A stretch of 64,000 nucleotides of DNA from positions 115,439,131 to 115,503,130 of the forward strand of contig CM019825.1 in the NCBI GenBank assembly GCA_009763385.1, in the 5' to 3' direction. The DNA comes from Coix lacryma-jobi var. lacryma-jobi. Its lineage: Eukaryota > Streptophyta > Magnoliopsida > Poales > Poaceae. Under the pieces are notes generated by a model. It was given only the letters and a program-made list of their open reading frames with translations, was not told the origin of the DNA and made no database searches. Below, piece by piece: positions 23,013-32,689 of the stretch (positions are counted from its first letter, which is position 1; the number at the start of each line of letters is the position of its first letter). A program made the translations under genes and the position numbers.

Positions 23013-25044
23013 ATTCTTTGCTAGTCCCTTAGCAAAGTCAAACTCAACAATGGATCAGGAGTTGCTGCAATATCTGCACTTCTAACAGGTACTCATGCAT
23101 TCAAACAAAAGTTCTCATTTGGATTAGAAAAAGATATCATATTATTTATCACGGGCTTAGTACTTTACTTTGAATCTTGCGTAATTGAAAGATAGAACGA
23201 TCAAATCAAGCACTATGTCTCTTCCTCTTTCACTTCACCATTATCCCGGAGTTTTTATGAATTTCAAAAAGCTTAAAAACATATGTTGCCAAATTAAACA
23301 ATGGATCCAAAGAGAAATTCAACCACACCATTGAATCGAGAAGTACATGGGTATGGAAAATGGAGGCGGACGCTCTTTTGAATATATCACTCTCTTTTGT
23401 CTATTAGAAACACATGGCTATCAGGCTAATTCTACTAGCGGGCACGTGCCCATTTTTTTGGTATTCATATATTTTTTTTGAGGTTCCGGACACTTGTCAC
23501 TTTTTATTTCCTCGGGATCTATCTTTTTGAGGTTTCGGACACTTGTCCCTTTTTATTTCCTCAGATTTTTTTCTTTTTTTTCAATAGCGATATGCTTCCA
23601 ACAACTTTTGAGAGGATAGGAACAGATAATCATGAGCATTTATGCGGAAGATGGATGAAATATATAAGTGATCTCAATTTAATAGTATCATAACTTCTCA
23701 CAGGGTCAACAAAGCTTAATTTAACTCAATGCAATTATTTGCCATATTAATATTAGACATTCTCCGAAACTCTAGTGTTGTTCAGAACAAGATAACAGTA
23801 GCTCAGATCATCACATATCATATCTGTCAATTACTTAGACTCTGGATCAAGCATTTGCTACCCATATATTTAATTTCATTTTAAAGCATCATTATTTTTT
23901 TTAAAACTTAGGAGAACTCATGCTTAAAGGCTAGGTACCAGAAAGAAATACAATAGAGCAACTATTCATCATTTCCATTTTAAGAAATTAGGGACAGAGT
24001 TCTTCAGATTAGACATGCTTTATTTATTTAATCTAACACACACTATAACCTATTACTTAAAAATATGGTAGTAAGACATACCTGAATTACGAAGATAACG
24101 GGAGTGCACCTCCCCCAAGCTAATCCCTTCGATCGCATCGAGCCTTCATATGCCCGAATATTTTTTGTTCTTTTTCTTTTTAAGGGTGAGCCTTCATGTG
24201 CTCACATTTTTGTTTCATTTTTTATTTATTTATAGAAAGAAAAACTTAAGAGGATAAAGATACTTACCTGGATACACGGGGGTGCTTTCCCCCAAACTAA
24301 ATGTTGACGTAGTCGTTCGATCTTGTAATGTAGCGGACTAGCGTGAAAATGTTCTTCCTCCATTGGAGCATTGATTGATGTTGATGGTTGTTGAAATAGT
24401 GCTCCAACAGTGGATGAAACATCCACTTGCTCGTCGGCTTTTCTTGGTCTTTAATCCTGTGAAATTCAAATAGACAACACAACTTGTGGAACAGATTAAT
24501 CATTAGTGGTTGGCCACTCAAGCCTTAGTTGTCGAGAGTTTCAGTAAGATCCATCTCTTTCTCAATATTTTTGTATTTTAATATTATTTTATGACCCAAG
24601 AGAAAATGCAACAGGATGAATGTATGCATATTTATTTTTGTTTTTATGCCACCACGGTGAATATTTCATGTGGGTTTTTACACACCATAGAATTATTCAC
24701 ATGGGGCTTTAGGTTTTATGATGCAATGAAAAAAGTAAAATATTTTCTCTCTTTTTTATGCAATGCTAATGCAGAAAAGTAAATATGCTATGGAGGAAAA
24801 ATGATGAGAAGTAACATGCAAAAGAGAAACTAATGCAGAAAAGATAAATATTGATATCTACCGATTTTACCTTTCGGCGAGGGTTCAATGTTTTAAGTCC
24901 TCTGAATAGGACTTCTCACCATGTTTATTCCTGAGGTGCATCATTTGATCCTGATATGTAGACCTTGATAACTACACCTCTTGATATGGTGTCACTCATG
25001 TTCTTCGTTCGTCCAACAATTTGAAGTGAAACATTAATTGTGGA
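23013..25044 (-). other. B1 interior, non-coding
   Basis: Aligns with 40242-42300 of B3. AT-rich with T-runs and a duplicated short block (GACACTTGTCCCTTTTTATTT near 23540 and its relative near 23490). No domain recognised on either strand. Homology to B3 stops at ATTAATTGTG (25044). Confidence 0.7.
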
Positions 25045-25622
25045 AGTGGAGCCAAGGGGGGCCAGCAGGGGCCATGGCCCCCCTAACAATGCAAACTTTT
25101 TTATAATATATGTAGTGTAATAATCTATAATTATATTACAAGTGTATAATAAGTAAAATTTTGTTATATACATCCTCTAATATCTAATATCACTATATCA
25201 CAAGTATAGTAAAATATTTTGATTTATCTAAATTTGTTTGTTTATCATATTAGGACATATATCTATTGAAGTATTTTGTTCTACCAAATCACTCGTGTTT
25301 TATTATACTATATATTTTAACCAGCGTATACTTGACTAGAAGGTGATCTTTTTTTTACTGTAAATCACACTATAGATGTAGATGCTCACATATATACGCG
25401 TACACTAACTTTAAGAAATAAATGCATATCGTACTTTACTATGAGCACTTTTGAAATACTAAAATACTAGATTTTAAAATTCATGAGTCATTACAAGTAG
25501 CATATTACCGACAGAACGATCACCTACCACGAATATAAGTACCTCCAAAATACTAAGCCGACCATTTTTTTGTATTTATAGGTCATCTATGCGCTCCAAT
25601 GTCGATAGACATGGTCGTCGTC
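25045..25622. other. Foreign AT-rich filler in B1
   Basis: Not present in B3. It begins with GTGGAGCCAAGGGGGGCC and GGGGCCATGGCCCCC, words I associate with hAT-like DNA transposon ends in grasses, then runs about 500 bp AT-rich without open frames. No matching inverted end at the right border and no clear TSD. It may be a transposon fragment captured during break repair. Confidence 0.4.
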
Positions 25623-26129
25623 TATGTGGTATTAAATCCTTCGTCATATGCACATGGGCTTAATGGGCAAAAATGCGTTGAGAGGTTGGTTGGAGTGCGC
25701 CACACGAAGGGGGGCGAGATTGGGCCCTATAGCAGACCGATCGGCCCAAGGGGGAGACCGGTCGGTCTGCCTCTATGATAGGTGGCCCCGCCTTCCGTGG
25801 GTCACCTTCTCGTGTCTTCTGGAATGTTCTGGAATGTTCTAGAATTTTCCAAGTCGTATCCATCGAGGACTCTCGCTCCGGGACTCCAAATATAGCAAAT
25901 CATATGTCCGTTTTGATCGTCTCGATGAGGTCTTCGCAATTGTGTGCTCTGTTTCATCACTTGAGATACTTTTATATGGTAAAAACATGGATGTCCTACA
26001 AAACAAGTGAGAGCACCAAAACTCATGGAACTTGTTAGTTTCAAACCCTACAACTATGCTTTGTGATTCATTTAGTGTCATTTCATACAATAGTTGATGG
26101 TATAATATTGACATTAAGGACCGTCAACG
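25623..26129 (-). repeat. B1 5' LTR, U3 half only
   Basis: Aligns with 39725-40226 and 22490-22998. It ends CCGTCAACG on the + strand where the family has CCGTCAACA, so its outer terminus is intact apart from one base. The dyad block lies at 25734-25775. Confidence 0.85.
25817..25849. promoter_or_regulatory. Heat-shock element, B1 5' LTR (7 of 7 units)
   Basis: All seven TTC/GAA triplets are intact at exact 5 bp steps, the best copy in the window. The TATA half of this LTR is deleted, so this copy cannot drive its own element. Confidence 0.8.
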
Positions 26130-26606
26130 GAGTACTTGTTAGAAGTGCAGATATTGCAGCAACTCCTGATCCACTATTAAGTTTGACTTTTCTAAGGGAC
26201 TAGCAAGGGTAAGTTTGGGGGAACTTGTTGACGGTCCTTATAGTTAATATTATACCATCAACTATTGCATGAAATGAACCATAAAGCATAGTTGTAGGGT
26301 TTGATTCTAACAAGTTCCACAAGTTGTGTTGTTCTCAATCGTCTTGCAGGTATATCCAATTTTACCAAAATAAAAGTATCTCAAATGGCGATTTAGAGTG
26401 CACCATTGTGAAGAGCTCGTCGAGACGATCGAAATGGACATATGGTTTGCCCTATTTGGAGTCCGGGTCCAAAGATATCAATTTCACAACAAAACCAACA
26501 CTAGAAGACTCTAGAAGACACGAGAAGGCGATCACCGAAGGCGGGGCCCACCTGCCGCCACAGGAGGAGGCCGGCTGGCCTCCTCCCTGGGCCGGCCGGC
26601 CCACTA
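26130..26606 (+). mobile_element. B2: edge of a + strand B-related element (interior end and LTR start)
   Basis: 26130-26225 is the reverse complement of the B3 interior next to its polypurine tract (TTAGAAGTGCAGATATTGCAGC block). AAGTTTGGGGGAACT (26211-26225) is the polypurine tract, and TGTTGACGG starts a 3' LTR at 26226. The LTR is cut by K1 at 26606; the rest should lie right of the window. Where B1/B3 have AGACCGGTCGGTCT, it carries GGCCGGCTGGCC (26569-26580) and GGGCCGGCCGGCCC (26589-26602). The heat-shock array is degraded here. Confidence 0.75.
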
Positions 26607-27386
26607 TGATGAGAACATCGCCAAGATGGAGTCGAGGATGACTCCAATTCAAGAAGGGGTGGATGATGAGGACATCGCCACGCTGGACACACCGACGCCA
26701 TGGTCTTCCCCAAGTTGCAATCTGTCTCCAACTCAGCTACCACGTCACCCTCGGAATCCAGGAGCAATCCCGGGTAAAATCAACGCCCCGGACGCATACT
26801 GACTTCGTTTTTGATGAACCAGATATGGATGGAAAGATAATTTTATAAGCTAACCAATGGCTTTGGAATCATGTCAAAATACATCCGAGTCAACAGGAAT
26901 CGTCGAAACAAGTCAGCGTCCAGAATCTGTCAGGGTGCTGCGACACCGTCTTTTGGTCCGTTGGGCCATGTATCGTCTTAGAGCTCATTAGGGGGTGTGT
27001 CCAGCATATATGACGTCCTAAACCCTATATTTAGCTGTCGTCGTCGTCGTTAGGGCTTGGTTTTATTTAGTGTTTAGTTTTCCATCGAGAAACTGAATCG
27101 TTCATTGTAACTCTGGTGTTGAATCCTTTTACAGTGATCCAGGGCCCCGTTCTTGATCTCCTCCACTGTGTCGATTAGTCCTTTGGAACCAAGTTCTTCA
27201 ACCCTCCATTGATATTCACATCAATTCATATTTGCAATTTTAGATTACGTATTTTTACCTTCTTGCTTGTGTTCTTCGATTCGCTTGTAGGAATAGCCTT
27301 CTTGGCGAGGTCAATCAAGTTGTGCTTGGTTGATAACCAACAGAGCAGTGGTGTAACGGTTGCAGGGTTCGAATCGTGTCTGATTT
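26607..27386 (+). repeat. K1 5' LTR, first segment
   Basis: Starts TGATGAGAACATCGCC. A second, similar start TGATGAGGACATCGCC lies at 26664 and is an alternative boundary. CACTA (26602-26606) would be the TSD for the first choice. The segment contains a TCG/TCN microsatellite (about 27030-27050) and runs to the S2 insertion. Confidence 0.7.
27382..27386. repeat. S2 target site duplication, left (GATTT)
   Basis: Exact match to 29433-29437. Confidence 0.92.
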
Positions 27387-27631
27387 TGAAGGACCGAATT
27401 GGCGACCAGAGGGGGGGGGGGTGAATGGGAGCCTCAATTTCAACTCGTAAAATAGATGGCCCTTGTCCCAGAAAGTCACCCCAAAAGCCAAGACTCGAAA
27501 CAACCGACAAGTTCACGACCTACGAGTAGGTGGATACCTTAGGAGATGTCCTAGTGGTACAGCGGAACTGCCGGAGAAACCCCAAACCAAGTGCCAAAGC
27601 CAAGAACCAAAACTGCCAAGTCTGCAGGTTC

Positions 27632-27870
27632 GCGGACTGTCTGGGGTCAGGGTCCCGGACTGTCCACGCCTGGGTGCCGGACTGTCCGCCGGCAAAACTG
27701 CAAAAACCAAACAGTTCTACAAGTCTGCTGGACAGGTCCCGGACTGTCCGCGGGTTTGTACCGCAGATGGTCCGTCGTTCACTCGATAGTGAACAGTCAG
27801 GGGGCTGCGCCTAACTGGCCTGAAGCAAACCCGATGCGCGGACTATCCGCCGTCAGGGCGCGGACTGTCC
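27632..27870 (-). repeat. GGACTGTCCG dyad cluster in S2
   Basis: At least six variants of CGGACTGTCCGC in about 240 bp, downstream of the LTR TATA box, as in S1 and S3. Confidence 0.78.
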
Positions 27871-28469
27871 GCCACTACACAGAAAGCACAAAAACTGCAC
27901 GGCTCAAACACGAAATCGAATCAACCTCCACCAAATCCAAAGGGGCTTCGATCAAACTCCTCCCAAGTGTTCCTTTATGTATTGGGGTGCTAATCCTAAG
28001 AAATCAATGCACCTTACCAAGTGAATCAAGAAATCTGAAGAACACCGAAAAGGGGAGAGAATGAAGAATGAACGCGATTTCAGCCTATTCTATGGATTCG
28101 TGAGGTTAGAGGAGAAATCCTTCAATGGAAAGAAGGAGCTCACGACCTAGAACAAACTGATTCAAGTGGAATCGAAAATCATCTCACAGAGAGGGAGAAC
28201 GAAGCAAATCTTCGGGAGACGAAAACCAAAACTCGAAGAACACGAACACAAAACGCGAATCGATCTTGATTCCAGCCGAAACTCCTCCACACGAGGAGAC
28301 CGAGATTACGGTCTCGTTTCCTCAAAATTGCAGTACACAGAGGTATGATTAACTGTCTCTGCGGATCACAGGCAGCGAGGTATGATTAGAACCTAAGCGG
28401 AGGGGCTAGAGAGAGAAAGCTCGGGAACAAATGGCTGCAAGGATAGATAGAGAGGAGGGGCACCTCTCT

Positions 28470-28477
28470 TATTTATA
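28470..28477 (-). promoter_or_regulatory. TATA box of S2
   Basis: The minus strand reads GGCTATAAATAAGAG. The hairpin array is 260-500 bp upstream and the dyad cluster 600-840 bp downstream. Confidence 0.7.
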
Positions 28478-28734
28478 GCCTAATAACAATAGTCCCCTTC
28501 TACCCCTAGATACAAGCGCGAAGCGGCCAACCCTAGGGGTATCCCGGTCCAACTCTGAAGAGTCGCGATCCGACGGTCACGCGTCGTCCTCATCCTTAGC
28601 TTCGCCTCGACGTAAGCCTCAGGATGCCGCCACGTGCTGTCCTGTCAACCGTCGCGCCTTCCTCGTGGATAGCTTCGCCGCCATGCCAGCCTCTCCACGC
28701 CGCCATGCGTCAACCGTCCTTTTTTGGACCTCCC

Positions 28735-28970
28735 CCCGGTTTTGAGGCTGAAACCGGGAAACGTGTCCTCCGGCTGAGTTTTGTGGCCCAAACTCATAAC
28801 CCGCGAGCCCAGGTTTTGAGGCCCAAACCTGGAAACCGTCCTGGCTGAGTTTTGAGGCCTAAACTCGAAAACCCGCCTCCCCGAGTTTTGTGGCCCAAAC
28901 TCGGAAACCGTCGTGGTAGGTTCCTCAAACTCGGCAACGTCGTGGTGTTTTCGAGGCTCAACTACCAAAC
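28735..28970 (-). repeat. Covarying hairpin array in S2
   Basis: Units with a constant centre and differing but paired arms: CCCGG/CCGGG (28735-28758), TGAG/CTCA (28775-28796), CCAGG/CCTGG (28809-28832), GAG/CTC (28846-28866), CCGAG/CTCGG (28880-28904), then a decayed GGT/ACC unit up to 28970. Confidence 0.82.
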
Positions 28971-29432
28971 CGGCGTCGTAGACGGGATGTGGTTCGCACA
29001 ACCACCACCAGCACCGATGCCGATGCATGTCCAGCCTCCACGTCGGGCATAGTGCATTCGCCTTCCTTCTCGGCCTACCACCAAGTGTCATGATGCCATA
29101 ACCTTCCTCCCGACTCGGCCGATGCATCGCACATCCCCATGTACTCTTGCTTGTCGATGCCACGTGCCAGCTACCACAGCTGGTCCTCAGGTCTCCCGGT
29201 CATCCATTGGTCCAACTCCTCACGTCCGCCCTTCACCGCTCCCGGTCCGTCGGCACGGAACGTCTCTACTTGACCTTCACCTCACCTTCGACCACTGTCT
29301 CCGAGCTCCACACCTGCACATCAACACAGCCAAGAGACATGTTGCCTCTCACCCCTTCCGGTGAGCCTGTTGACCGATCGCTCATCACTCAGGAAGGGAA
29401 GCACAAGGGCACATATCAACCTTGTGTTTGCA

Positions 29433-29437
29433 GATTT
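29433..29437. repeat. S2 target site duplication, right (GATTT)
   Basis: Exact match to 27382-27386; K1 LTR resumes. Confidence 0.92.
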
Positions 29438-29508
29438 GAAGCCGGATTGCCAACGTCGAGATCTCCACCAATCGAACTTACCAGCTACCTCAAGGAGATC
29501 GGGCCGTC
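29438..29508 (+). repeat. K1 5' LTR, middle segment
   Basis: 71 bp between S2 and A, ending in the A target site CCGTC. The last 8 bp of the LTR lie after A (49183-49190). Confidence 0.78.
29504..29508. repeat. A target site duplication, left (CCGTC)
   Basis: Exact match to 49178-49182 across a 19.7 kb insertion. Confidence 0.92.
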
Positions 29509-29653
29509 TGTTGGTATTTCTTAGCAGTGCTACTAAGAATAGAGTTTTAATCTATCCCCGCAACGGCGCCAGAAATGCTTGTTGACACTTCTTAACACAA
29601 TCACTAGAAGTAGACTATGGAGCTTAACCCCAGCAACGGCGCTAGAAGTGTCT
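29509..29653 (-). repeat. Two PBS-bearing modules at the end of the A 3' LTR
   Basis: Module 1 (29509-29579) and module 2 (29580-29653) each begin TGTTG and end with a tRNA-Asp-like PBS copy (CCCCGCAACGGCGCCAG; CCCCAGCAACGGCGCTAG) plus an AGAAGTG/AGAAATGC spacer. They lie inside the LTR, so these are not the working primer sites. Confidence 0.8.
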
Positions 29654-30640
29654 TGATTGGTAAAACTAATGACTATTAGATAATTCTGCAAGCGCACAGA
29701 AATTACCGATGTAGCACTTCACCCGGGAGTATTCCAAGGTATCGTATTTATTTTATCCTAAAGGAAGCGATGACTAGAAAGACTAACAAGAAAAGGGATC
29801 CTATCTTAGATTAGCTGCAACTAATGTAGAGGGTGATAAACGAAGGATAAAAGGAGGTGATGGTCCAGGATAATCAAATGAGATAATTAAGGTAACTAGT
29901 GCAGTATAGCTAGGTGGGAGGACAACGACTGAGAAAGGTTCCTGTGAAATTCTTAATCCACTCCCGTGTTCTAATTAATCAAATAGTAGATACTACTAGG
30001 ATTGATTACCTTAACTTGGTTGCCAGGGATAAACGAGAGAGTAGTGCGATAGAAGGTTTTTCACCTAACCCACTACTCAAGCGTATATTTGGCTTATGGA
30101 CGCCTTACCTTTTAAAAACTAGCCTGAGTTCACGTGAGGGGATCTAGGTAGCCAGGCAAAATCTGTCACCTTTTGCCCATGTGCCCCTACTGTCTGTGCA
30201 AGCCAGCGGCAACCAAAGATAAGTCCTAGCCTAAGCACCACGCTTATGCTAATCCTTATTACTCTAGCTAATATACGATTAACTAAAGTACCGTTTTACG
30301 GGCGATGATAAACAACCAAGATGTTTGTGTAAGGATCACAATCTAGTACGTAACTACTACAAGACTAACTAGAGCACTACAATACTATTGCAAGAATAAT
30401 ATTGCACAAAGGATAACACTTTGAAATGCAGAAGAAGAATATATATAATAAATAATTCTGGAAAGAGAAAGATACAAGCAATACCAGACTCCCAGAAGAT
30501 GACTCCAGAGACCCGAGCTTCGCCCGACTCACTCTAACTCCCACACTAGACTACACTACAACTAGAAGGCTAACACTTGTATCTCATATGAAGTGAATCC
30601 TCTAATGAACCATGTCTTGAGAGGGTGGATGAAGCCTCTA

Positions 30641-30647
30641 TTTTATA
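30641..30647 (-). promoter_or_regulatory. TATA box of A 3' LTR
   Basis: The minus strand reads CTCCTATAAAATAGAGG. Conserved at 48461. Confidence 0.72.
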
Positions 30648-30812
30648 GGAGAAGCTGGAGTAGGGCTACTCCGCGCCACGTCATCGATTCGCGTGCTCCC
30701 CATCTCTCATCCCTTGGATCCACTGTCATTGCAACCGCCATGGATGGATGGCCTTGATTTCTTCACGTGTGAAACATGTGCAAACAACCGACATTGGATG
30801 GGGTTTCACCCT

Positions 30813-31178
30813 GGGGTCGGCCGACCCCAGCCAATGACAGGTGGGCCCACCACTTTGCTTCTAGAAGGTGCTGATGTCATTAGGCTGAACAGTGTAGCCA
30901 GGGCCCACCAAGGTGGGGTCGGCCAACCCCCTATGACAGGGCTGGCCCACCAACTTGTTTCCGCTGATGTCCCCACATGTCATGGAGCATGGTGTCATAT
31001 GTTGGTTGCATTTGCTTTCTTGTGTGGGCCCATGGATCCATGTGCTTCTCATCTTTCACCATTGAATGCAAACACATGTCTGATCTGATGGTGGAAAGTA
31101 GCTTGGTGAAACTTCACTTGGATAGTGCTATATCACCATGCTCGAGGAGCTCCCATGGTGGGGTCGGCCGACCCCACC
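30813..31178. repeat. GGGGTCGGCCGACCCC dyads in A 3' LTR
   Basis: Three copies: 30813-30828 (perfect), 30915-30930 (one mismatch) and 31157-31178 (perfect 22 bp palindrome). They lie about 170, 270 and 515 bp upstream of the TATA box. The first is followed by TGACAGGTGGGCCC. Confidence 0.88.
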
Positions 31179-31307
31179 TTGGGTGGGTCCAGGTGTCCAT
31201 TTCCTTCTTATTCTATTATACCTGCAAATCAAATACTAAGAGTACAAGTGGAACCTTTTATTGATAAAACATGTCTATGTCATGTCATTCTTCTCTATTT
31301 TTGAGCC

Positions 31308-31356
31308 TGTTGACGATATTTTGATATGTATTTTTATGCTATAATTATCGTCAACA
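31308..31356. repeat. Terminal U3 hairpin of A 3' LTR
   Basis: TGTTGACGATA (31308-31318) and TATCGTCAACA (31346-31356) are perfect 11 bp inverted arms; the outer arm is the LTR end. Repeated at 49129-49177. Confidence 0.85.
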
Positions 31357-31371
31357 AGATCCCCCAAGCTT
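31357..31371 (-). other. A polypurine tract
   Basis: The minus strand reads AAGCTTGGGGGATCT directly before the LTR, preceded by GGGACGAGCAAAAGTT, a context typical of Athila-like elements. Confidence 0.85.
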
Positions 31372-32689
31372 AACTTTTGCTCGTCCCGAGCAAATAATTA
31401 AACTTAGTCTCGGTGGATCAGGAGTTGCTACAATGTTTATATTTCAAGAGTACCATGTATTCAACAAGATATTTCTCTTAAGCATGGAAAATTTAGCTAG
31501 GTAAAACTCACCCATATTACCTTAGTCTTTTGTGGGGCTTATGGCCTTTCTTTGTCTTGGGGAGTTGAGAGACAGAACAGTTAAACTTGAGCACTACTTT
31601 CTCATTCTTTTCAAGTTTCATACCGGAGATTTTTGCAATATTTTCAAAAGAAATCTTAATGTTCCTCATATGGTTCTCTCATGTCACTCAAAGGGTGTGT
31701 GATTCCTCACTAAGGTATATGGTAAGTGTTGCCTTCTCTAATTCATCTTACTTCTAAAAAGGTTTTTATTGGAGCTTAAGGTAGGAATGACAAAGAATAG
31801 CATACTTACTGGGCATGTATTGTCAAGTTAAAACTTGGATCCAAGAAGAGAAGTGTCATACCCCCAGATCAAGATGTGCAAGTGTGTGATATGTAGTGGA
31901 CTAGAGTGCTTCTCTATTTGATAAAATCTCTCTCCCTATTTTTTTTATTGAGACATGGCTAGTTTTTTTTGCATGGAGTCTCATATGTGCATAAATATTT
32001 ATTTTGCCTAGCCTTTTGTGTCTCATTTATTGATTCATACTTGGAGAGAGATATACTAAGAACATGAAGCACTCTATTTTTGTGTAATGAATAAATGGCA
32101 TGTTTGTGCGTACTTCCAGTGTAGAAGCAGCAAGGATATATATATGGTGTGTGTACGTGATCTTGATCTTAGGAGTATGAAAAACCTCTTAACACAGATC
32201 AACAAGACTTAACAAGACTCAACACTAAGCGAGCAGCTTATGTGGAAGGTTTTTCACTACATTATATATAAGGCTATGGTAGCAACTTATCACCATTGAG
32301 GAATAATTAAGGTTTTGATTATTTTAAGAATAAATTCTCCGGTAATCATGCATGCTTAGAATAATATTATAGCAGCTCTTGTTTCACTATATCATGTCTC
32401 ACAACAACTTAGACTTAGTTCTAGCACTTACTACCCACAAAAGTGTTCAAGTTCATGGCGGTCTTATGTGAGCTAAGTGATCCATACTTGGAAATAGCAA
32501 GTTGTATACTGGGTACTAAGGAAATATTAACAGAGCAATTGTTAATCATTTCCAAGAAAAGTAGACATGCATGAAATATGAGAAAACATAAATAAGCATG
32601 GGAAATATTTTTGGCATTTTCTTATTATTTATTTATTTATATTATTAAGATACGATAAAAGAAATAATAAAAATGCTAAGATAGAATAC
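31372..32689 (-). other. A interior near the 3' LTR, non-coding
   Basis: AT-rich with no recognised domain. A short block at 31411-31431 (GGATCAGGAGTTGCTACAAT) is shared with B1, B2 and B3 at the same place relative to the polypurine tract, so families A and B share ancestry here. Confidence 0.6.

Larger units (their letters stand above)
21960..26129 (-). mobile_element. B1: rearranged Athila-like non-autonomous element
   Basis: Reads on the minus strand as a 3' LTR (about 21960-22998), polypurine tract, part of the interior (23015-25044), a foreign filler (25045-25622) and the U3 half of the 5' LTR (25623-26129). Compared with intact relative B3, about 2.8 kb of interior and the R-U5 half of the 5' LTR are missing and replaced by the filler. 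The outer end of the 3' LTR is cut at the S1 junction. No coding domain is recognised. Confidence 0.75.
27387..29432 (-). mobile_element. S2: solo LTR of the SIRE-like copia family
   Basis: One 2046 bp LTR on the minus strand, ending CCTTCA at 27387 and starting TGCAAACAC at 29432, with no interior on either side. Perfect TSDs (GATTT) show a complete insertion that later lost its interior by LTR-LTR recombination. It aligns with S1 and S3 LTRs and retains the U5 C-tract (11 C), GGACAGTCCG words, TATA box and hairpin array. It lies inside the K1 LTR. Confidence 0.93.
29509..31356 (-). repeat. A 3' LTR
   Basis: On the minus strand it starts TGTTGACGATA (31356) and ends ATACCAACA (29509). I place the end at 29509 rather than at the other TGTTGAC (29580), because the TSD and the same 71 bp at 37504 show that the outer module belongs to the LTR. 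Confidence 0.9.

Noticed and set aside
26664..26671. TGATGAGG at 26664 as the start of the K1 LTR
   Set aside because: Kept as an alternative only. The outer TGATGAGAACATCGCC at 26607 directly abuts the broken B2 LTR, leaving no unexplained gap.
27340..27386. tRNA-like B box (GGGTTCGAATC) in the K1 LTR
   Set aside because: No cloverleaf can be formed: acceptor and anticodon stems are missing and the box is part of the LTR sequence.
29580..29586. TGTTGAC at 29580 as the end of the A 3' LTR
   Set aside because: The TSD CCGTC flanks 29509, not 29580, and the 5' LTR also starts with the extra module at 37504.
30859..30868. TTCTAGAA in the A LTR as a heat-shock element
   Set aside because: Only two contiguous units; a functional element usually needs three or more, unlike the seven in family B.
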